This document shows positions 33,201 to 40,560 of a stretch of DNA of 40,560 nt, piece by piece. Numbering within the stretch: position 1 is the stretch's first letter; each line of letters starts with the position of its first letter. Below the pieces are notes generated by a model. That model ran no database searches. It was not told the origin of the DNA and saw nothing but the letters and a program-made list of their open reading frames with translations. The translations under genes and the position numbers were made by a program. This DNA comes from Byssochlamys sp. IMV 00236 (taxonomy: Eukaryota > Ascomycota > Eurotiomycetes > Eurotiales > Thermoascaceae), in contig MSJH02000027.1 of the NCBI GenBank assembly GCA_001931875.2, positions 1 through 40,560 of the forward strand, given 5' to 3'.

Positions 33201-36200
33201 AACCTATGTCAAGCATATATGACATATCATACGAAATGAATGGACCATTACCATTTTACCATCCAAGACACTTGATACACTATATTATGTGGGGTAAGTA
33301 TTGATGATAGTTATCCAAGGTGTTATTAACATTTTGAAACTAGGTAAAATGGAGCTTGTTCATAACGTGTTGTTGACTCTGTATAACTTTCTGAACCAAT
33401 TTATTGATGAGGAGGATAATGTTATCACTGAGCTTCCTCCCGTATCATTTTCCAGAATGCTAAAGTTACAAAATGTAATACACTAAACATGAATACAGCA
33501 CTTGCCTAATACCTTCTACGTAGTTTAACTCGGCCAAGGAAAAATTAAAAGGATACGACAGCTTATTTGATGACAGTGATACAATTCAGGGGTACATTTC
33601 ATGCAAAGATGTGAATGATGATTTTAACAAGAAATAATAATAGCAGCATAGATGAGGATGACGATGAAGAGATCCGAACTATGACAGCCAATGAAGCAAA
33701 GAATCTAGCTTACAGCTTAAAATCTAAAAATTTACCTGGCTTGACACAGAGCGATAAGTATCAGCTGATTGCAATGGTCAACGCTATTGTTGAGGTAAGA
33801 AGGGACATAAGTATGTATTAAAAATCAGCATTAATCCTCGTATTATCAGATTTCGAGTCAAGGAGAGTCTATGGATGAAAACGGTGCTAGGTTCACTGCA
33901 TTGATAGAAAATCATTTTCATCTAAACAAACAGCTTCCTGAGGAACAACGGCAATACGAACTACAAGCAAGAGACTTTATCTGGGCATTACATAGTCAAT
34001 CCCAAGACTCATTACTGGACAAGTGCCTTCAACTATGCGGTAAGAAGTATGTTTGGGAAGATGCTAGATCATTAGGAATCTTTTTATGGTTGGAAAAAAT
34101 AGATACTGTGGTAAGCTTTGTTATATTCAGCTTCTTTTCTTTGTTTTACTAAACATGACGTATATATAGAGAGAGCAAATGACAGCCATTGCACGTAACA
34201 CGTATCTATCAAATGAAGACTTTAGAGACCCGGTTGACTGTACTTTATTTTATTTTGCTCTTCGAAAAAAGAATCTGGTACAGAGCCTTTGGAGAACAGC
34301 AAGCTATCACAGAGAACAGGCTGCTACACTTCGGTTTTTGGCAAATGATTTTAGCCAGCCTCGTTGGCAAACCGCTGCTTCTAAAAATGCGTTTGCTTTG
34401 TTGGGAAAACAAAGATTTCGTAAGTTGCAAAAACTCAAACCTTTTGATACAAGCTCAACCATGTTCTCTTTAATGTATAGGATACGCTGCTGCTTTCTTT
34501 TTGTTAGCGGATAAATTAAGGGATGCTGTAAATGTTATTTTAAAGAATATTAAGGATTATCAGCTTGCAATTGCTATCTGCAGAGTATATGAAGGTTTAA
34601 AAGCATAGTTTACTATTATCATTTTATCGTCATTTACATATAAATCTATAGGTGATCATAGCCCTTTATTAAGGGAAATACTCGAAAACACAGTGATTCC
34701 ATTAGCTATAAAGACGAATGATCGTTGGTTGCTTAGCATGGCCTATTGGCTATTTGATAAACAGAAAGAAGCAACACGCGCCATGATTGTCCCACTCAAT
34801 CAATTTACTGATCAAAGCGTCGAGCATGAAGATTCTGCTGCTGTTGTGCATGACCCAAATTCATTCATACTATACAACTATTTGAAAAAGGGGCAGAACC
34901 AAGACTTGAGTGTCCCTTATGATTTGGAATACAATTTCTCTTTACACGTAGCAAAAGCATACGAACGACTCGGATGTCCATTACTCGCGCTACATATTTT
35001 AACCAAATATCACATGTCGCCACCATCCTCCTCTTCTCAACCTGATGAAGCGAAGGACGAGGTTTCTCGTGCAGCAGATCTTTTCAGTAACGAAATCACA
35101 ACAAACGTACCTTCTCGTGCTGAAGATTTGTTTGCACAAGATGATTTATTCGCATCAAGTAATGCTAAACCAGCGTATGCAGCAAACTTATTTGATGATG
35201 ATGATGAATTAACTACTGCAAAGCCTTCAAGCAAGAGCTTGTTTGATGAAGAAGACAATGATCTATTTGCATCTACATCAACAAATAACAAACTGTTTAA
35301 CAGTGACCAAGACATATTTGCACAAGAGACCCAATCGCCAAGTGATGACCCTGAGCCTCTCATTGATGATGTAGAAGATGGGCTTTGTGCCTATAAAGCT
35401 ATGCTTGTCATTCGTCTGTTACAGGTACGTATATGCTTAAAAAAGCGAGTCTGTTATATTAACAGACTATAGACATTTTTTCACGCTGCATCTGCAATTT
35501 ACAATGGCTACCAAGAGCCTGACAATATACATGAAATGAAATATCGGTCGCGATTCTTACAAAATAGAAATGCTATACTAGAACTTGGACAATCAGTCAA
35601 GATCCCACCCCACATTTCGTCTCGACTCTTGATGGAAAAAAGTATTGAAGCTGATGTATTCCCCTTATACCTCTATATCTTGAACGAAGGCGTACCTGAA
35701 AACTTTGATGTTCACCAATTTTTAAGAGCATTCAAGGTTGGATGTTTTGAAGTGAATGAAGTGGCTCTTATGCCTCAAGATCTTGATTATGCTACACTTG
35801 TGTTTGTCGAACATTGGACAGAGTATGTATCCATTTTGACATTACTTTGCTTATTTATTGAATGTCTTTTTTGCTAGGCATGTCATCAAGACCTTCTACA
35901 TCTGGAGTCAACTTAGATCTCATTACTGCAATCCAGAGACTGCTACTTTAACTACAAAACAGATTGCTCTTACAACTTATATTAGCGCCATTCTTGTCAC
36001 TCTAAAAGAAAGACAATATGAAAAGTGTTGGCGACTTTTATATCATTTAAAGCACTTTTTGGATTCTGTAGGAACAGAGACTAACAGTGAGACTGCTATC
36101 TCAACCTGCTTCAGTCAGTTGTTGAACAGCGATACAAAGATGGTAAATAACAAGACCAAGCATTTTTAAAACATGGTCGACTTAATATGATAATATAGAT

Positions 36201-38771
36201 TGAGATGGTGCCTGAAGACTTTGATAGCTTCTCTGATGGTAGCAGCATGTTTGGCTTTGATATGCTGGAAGAAGTGTATCGTCCGTTGATCGATTCTCAA
36301 GATAATTCTGTAGCTGCTAACCTTCTGGAAGTTGCTTCTCTGAACTATGTATTATCATCAGTGGAGCACGCAATGCAATGTCAAGGAAGGCATCATAATC
36401 TTGGAGGTATTGTGTGTTTGAAGACTATTATTAACCCATTGAGTTCTAACAGATATGTATTATAGAGCTGTTGTCAGATTTCACATGGACAACCATATTG
36501 GACCCAATTGCTTATAGAGCTCATTGTTTAAAGAATACAATTACTGAACAACTAGAAGGCAACTTGAATAAGCGTAAGTCGATCATTATCTTACTTTTGA
36601 GAAAAGTAATGTAATACATCATGTAGACAACGTACTGAAACAGTTCAAGACACTGCGTCAAAGGAAGTACTGGCATTCTATCAAGAGTCTTAGTTCTCCC
36701 GACAGACTCTTGCCGTTTATTAATTCTCTTGCAAGTATTCAAACAAGACCTATTTCACTATTGCTCATTTCTTTTTCGTTAGCCTACTTCTGTCAATATA
36801 TTATCAGATGATCAACATTTGCAATTCTGTCATGTATATCATTCTCCAAGCACTGCCTACGCCTTCAGCATTGATTCTGTAAGAATTTATAACAGCTAAA
36901 CATTAGGATCTAATACTTGCTTCAGTCTACAGGAAACACTTTGGCGATATGCTTAAAATCAGAAATACAAGAAATTGATCTTTTAAAAGCTCCACATACA
37001 GGCATTGTAAGTTTAGTTTTATCAAACATAATTTTTAAACATTGACTATCCCCTTTTCCCAAAGCAATCCCTTTTGAAGGCTAGATCAGTTTCATCATCT
37101 GGATTAGCACACGAACAACATTCGGATAGTTATCCAGACACAGAAGAGGATTATGCTGAAGACTCATCCGACAATGAAACTGAAGTTGCTTCTAATATGG
37201 CAACACCTAAATCCATCAGACGCAAGATATCTCGAACTTCTACAGCAGCAACACCTACTGCGATGTCTCCTGCAGGAAGCCGCCCACTAGAGGAGTACGC
37301 GCAAAAGGCGTCTCAAAACATTAACCTAGAGTACGTGTACGATTCTTTAAGAAAGTCGCTAGCAAAAGGAGAATCAAGTACAGCCAGAACATCCAATGCA
37401 GGAAGTCCCCTGTTGATGGATAATGCAGAAAGAGAAAGAATGGTGAGTGTTGCTAACGTCACTCTTTAGGTGACACTGATTGTTTGTATAGATCACTTTT
37501 AGAAGGAACGTGTCTGCCACTTGTGCTGAAGCACATCCACAGTACCCGTTCTGTAAGTATAAAAATAGGGTAATGAAGATCAGGCTTACCCATTGTCTCT
37601 TCAAGATATAACAGGATGTGAGATAAATAATGGTAGTCCTGCTGCATTTTTATGGCAATTTGGTCAAGGGCGTGAAATTGCTAGCTATTATGGATGTCAA
37701 GGCAAGGTGACCAGGTAAATGGATGGTGAAAGCATAGAGAGACCATTTTTTACTCATGTCCAAATCAGAATTCATTTTGATCATTTTGGTCAAAAGTTCG
37801 GTGCAGGTGATACCTATGGGTCATTATGTCTGTGGCGTTTCGATGCTCACATACACTCAAACAAGCCTTACTATGTAAAAAAGAAAAAAAATGAACAAGA
37901 ACCATGTCTTACATCTTTATTCTCAATAGACTATTAATTGCCATTCTAAAGCAACCAGAGACTTTACGTTCATTAACTCAAGTAGTCTTATCGCCACAGC
38001 TGGAACTTCCATAGCAATGAGCAGAAAGTAATGTGTGTTGTGTGTATCTTGCACTTGTTTAACATAAATTAATGAATAGACGAGATCATGTTTGTTTATG
38101 GGATACCCTCTTGCCACCATCCAAAGCCATGATTTGCTGTGAGTATATGAAGGACAAAAAAAGAAAATACTAATATCCTTTGTTATTCAGCTTTACCTGG
38201 TCATGAATCAGGAGCATATGCTATTTCGTATGAACCAGAGAGCCAGCTACTCTTTTCCGGAGGTAAAAGAGGCGAAATAGGTAAGACAACGGTACTGAGA
38301 TATGAGCTCTGTCTAATGTTGCCCCTTGTCTCAAAAAGTTGTTTCCGACCTTCGACAGCGTACAACGATGCATACATTTACAGCACATCAGTCACGCATT
38401 AGGTCAGTAGCCATTGACACAGAAAACAAGATGCTGATCACTGGTTCAGTCGATGGTGAACTAAAGGTAAAAAAAAAAGTTGCTATTCCTTTTTCATTAT
38501 ACAATATGAATAATGAATGATCATAATAGCTATGGGATGCTAGTACGTATAAGCTGCAACAGTCAATTGATGCACAACCGAGAAATCGGTTCCTTGCTCC
38601 ATCATTTAACCGAATTCCAGTAAGTCGAGTCTTAGTCTCTCTTGGCATCCATTCTAAACTCTTTTGTAGTTGAAAGCTTTTGGAGTAACACAAATACAAG
38701 TGCTCGGAAAAGACATTTACACGTCAGGACCCAACGGTATCACAAAATGCCAGTCAACATATAGAATGTAG
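30209..38771 (+). CDS. RAV1: RAVE complex subunit Rav1, long DmX-like form
   Basis: Very large gene with about 36 exons and introns of about 40-85 nt, giving roughly 2,200 aa. The start MFLEQICPGQVNPAFQAIHT fits the Rav1 N-terminus. Exons to about 33290 build beta-propellers (CLDW, ICKCDRMVTLWYKDG, IGIDGQINVWKYELRD, VATGNQLRCYLKW, then LPFYHPRHL). The Rav1p_C helical core follows, with LPGLTQSDKYQLIAMVNAI, FIWALHSQSQDSLLDKC, ARSLGIFLWL and the diagnostic YAAAFFLLADKLRDAVNVIL and YQLAIAICRVYEG. After a linker with repeated LF motifs (about 35060-35330) and more helical sequence, the end (about 37490-38771) is a second propeller with CLWDTLLPPSKAM, LLFSGGKRGEI and DLRQRTTMHTFTAHQSRIRS, as in animal DMXL1/2. 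Rav1 with Skp1 and Rav2 reassembles V1 onto V0 of the vacuolar/endosomal V-ATPase. Intron 3 is placed by phase: its acceptor is the AG before GACTTATACC. Confidence 0.92.
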
Positions 38772-38871
38772 CTTTATTGTACACAAGACAAATGCAATAT
38801 GATAAATGTGTGTTTTTTTATGATTAGGAAAGAGAAAAAAAAATATGCTTTTCTTTTAAATAATATATTTC

Positions 38872-40376
38872 TTAACTGACAAGTCCCCAGACTTCTAATT
38901 CCATGCATTGGAATTGAGGCTTTGATGCCAGGCATTCGTTATCAAAAGTAGGACAAGTGGTGCTGTACCCTTTTTCCAAATCGGAATTGAGCCATAAACC
39001 AAAACGACCCTCACTAACGATACAAAAGAAGATGAGTACTAGATAAGAAAAAGAATAAAATAAAAACATACCCTCCACCGATAGCAATAAAGTCGGAATT
39101 GCATAAAATCATATAATCATTCTTTCCTGTCCAAGGAAACACTTTAATCTTGGGCGCTATATGATGCTGTTGCTGCTGATTCTGTTGATCTTCCTTATTA
39201 CAGGGATGAATATGGTCTGAAGTCAGCTTCCATAAAAAGCTATTTTATGAAATGTAAGATAAAGTTTAGATTTTTTTTTGTATATAAAGTTACCATTCCC
39301 CTGTTCCGTAATAAACATTATGTTGACATGCCAAAGTATGGCTCAAATAGGCGCCATAAACCTATTAAATAAATAAGCATGTGTGTGAGAAAAGTTTAAA
39401 ATTCTCATGATATATTTACATGGTTTTCTGCATCCTTCATGATCAAGATACATGGACCATCATAGTCTCTTGTTAATGAATACAGGGTATATAGGCTCAC
39501 GCCATGCTGATCGAGACTGTAGAGTAATTTCCATGATGAAGCAACGCGGTATCTTCTTGGTATATAAGGACGGACCTGCAATGTTATGTGAATATAATGC
39601 ATCAGTGATGTGTGGTCATAATAAATACAATTGTAACATTATTGAACTTGCCATTTCTGCAATATTTTCTGTCAAGACTGGTTCAGTATCCAGCTTACGA
39701 TCTTGTAACATAATAGGGGGTAAATCAAAATCTGCGAAATAGGAAGACCTTGCAGAGCCAGCTGTGGCCAAGTTGGTCAAGACGTCTATGGCCGTAGTAG
39801 TGTTTTTGTTATTGTTTGCGCATACAAATATGAATGAAGTGCTTGCAGCGGAATTAAAAGATGATACAGAACTACTCATGGACGATACACTAATTAAGCT
39901 AGTAGATAAAATAGAACTAGTTTCGTCCTCGTCCTTTTGTGTATCAATGCATTTAGTATGCTTTGGATGATCTGGTATAGCAAAAGAAATTGCAGTTTTT
40001 CTTTTTGGTAAATCATTCTCATGATCTGCTGTTGTTGTTGTTGTTGTTGGTGATGTTGGTGATGTAGATGATGAAGTTGTATGATAGGAAGAAGACAAGA
40101 TGACAGAGCTTTTGGTAATTGATGTAGTTGAATGAGATTTGTGAGGTCGAGGTCTTACAGTGGAATGATCAGTTTTCTTTAATCCTAAATGATATAAATA
40201 AAACCATAAATAGACATCAATTAGACATTAATACCTAGCAGTTTAGACACAAAACGTGTAAAAGGAGAAGGATGATGGTCATTATATGTGTTATTATGCT
40301 CATCTGTCATGGAGCGATGTAAAGGAACTGATTTATCTTTACTCAAAATACTACTTGCTGTACTATGTCTTTTCAT
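38872..40376 (-). CDS. OXR1: TLDc-domain protein Oxr1
   Basis: Six exons (40376-40235, 40184-39652, 39575-39420, 39361-39294, 39239-39072, 39013-38872) join in phase to 402 aa. The first 220 residues are Ser/Thr-rich and disordered, with a poly-Thr run. The TLDc domain follows: VRPYIPRRYRVASSWKLLYS, LDQHGVSLYTLYSLTRDYDG, VYGAYLSHTL, YYGTGECFLWKLTS, a Gln-rich loop (NQQQQHH), DFIAIGGGEGRFGLWLNSDL, and the closing CMELEVWGLVS. The yeast paralogues Oxr1 and Rtc5 and mammalian NCOA7/OXR1 bind V-ATPase; yeast Oxr1 promotes its disassembly. The intron at 39651-39576 has a GC donor (GCAAGT) and an ordinary CAG acceptor. That is the only splice I found that links exon 2 to the conserved VRPYIPRR in frame. 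The gene is tail-to-tail with RAV1. Confidence 0.92.
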
Positions 40377-40537
40377 TTAAAGTTACAAAAGAAGAAGAAG
40401 AAGGAAAAAAGGAAAAAAAAAAGTGGGGAGCAAGACTATAAATATTTTTCTTCCCCTTATTTTTGTAAGATAATTTATGCATCAAATTGACACACATTTA
40501 TTCGGTTATTATTTTGTTTAATTGACAAAAAGGCAAG

Positions 40538-40560
40538 AAAAAAAAAAAAAAAAAAAAAAA
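40538..40560. repeat. Poly-A run at contig end
   Basis: Twenty-three A residues close the window, mirroring the poly-T at its start; probably an assembly break. Confidence 0.9.

Noticed and set aside
35037..35363. 108-codon minus-strand frame opposite the Rav1 linker
   Set aside because: It is the mirror of the low-complexity acidic LF array on the plus strand and has no domain of its own.
1..40560. tRNA, rRNA or CRISPR features
   Set aside because: I looked for T-arm-like GGTTCRA-type motifs, 5S-like sequence and regularly spaced direct repeats. None was convincing. The only regular repeat is the 11-bp minisatellite, which has no spacers.

Overview
The window looks like one AT-rich contig from an early-diverging filamentous fungus, most likely a member of the Mucorales (the Mucor/Rhizopus group). 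The reasons are a CotH-type GPI-anchored spore-coat protein gene, genes cut by many introns of about 45-80 nt with GT(A/R)-AG borders, and decayed Tc1-like transposases of a type common in these genomes. It starts with 22 T and ends with 23 A, so both ends are probably assembly breaks at homopolymers.

Layout: 0-0.6 kb, unidentified gene fragment (+). 0.7-1.9 kb, SGF29 (-), the SAGA histone-mark reader. 2.6-4.1 kb, two decayed coding remnants. 4.6-6.5 kb, CotH-like protein (+). 6.5-12.5 kb, mostly gene-poor, with a frameshifted OTU-protease pseudogene (7.7-8.5 kb) and one intact small secreted cysteine-rich protein (10.6 kb). 12.6-14.4 kb, a fused LrgA-LrgB membrane protein (+), convergent with a SEC39/NBAS homologue (-, 14.5-17.3 kb). 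17.3-21.8 kb, a repeat graveyard with an 11-bp minisatellite, a cluster of perfect inverted repeats and a decayed gene. 21.9-23.5 kb, SWC4/DMAP1 (-). 23.7-26.0 kb, a possible spliced non-coding transcript and a Tc1-like remnant. 26.2-27.7 kb, a coiled-coil/Ser-rich protein (+). 28.5-30.2 kb, a second Tc1-like remnant and a repeat-derived ORF. 30.2-38.8 kb, a very large RAV1/DmX-like gene (+, about 36 exons). 38.9-40.4 kb, OXR1/TLDc (-).

Functionally, SGF29 and SWC4 are chromatin proteins (SAGA; NuA4 and SWR1), and SEC39 acts in Golgi-to-ER vesicle tethering. The most notable grouping is at the right end: RAV1, which promotes V-ATPase assembly, and OXR1, whose family binds V-ATPase and in yeast promotes its disassembly, are tail-to-tail with only 100 bp between stop codons. 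Exon structures were worked out by hand from splice signals, reading-frame phase and family similarity. They are predictions, and terminal exons and the many RAV1 junctions are the least certain parts.
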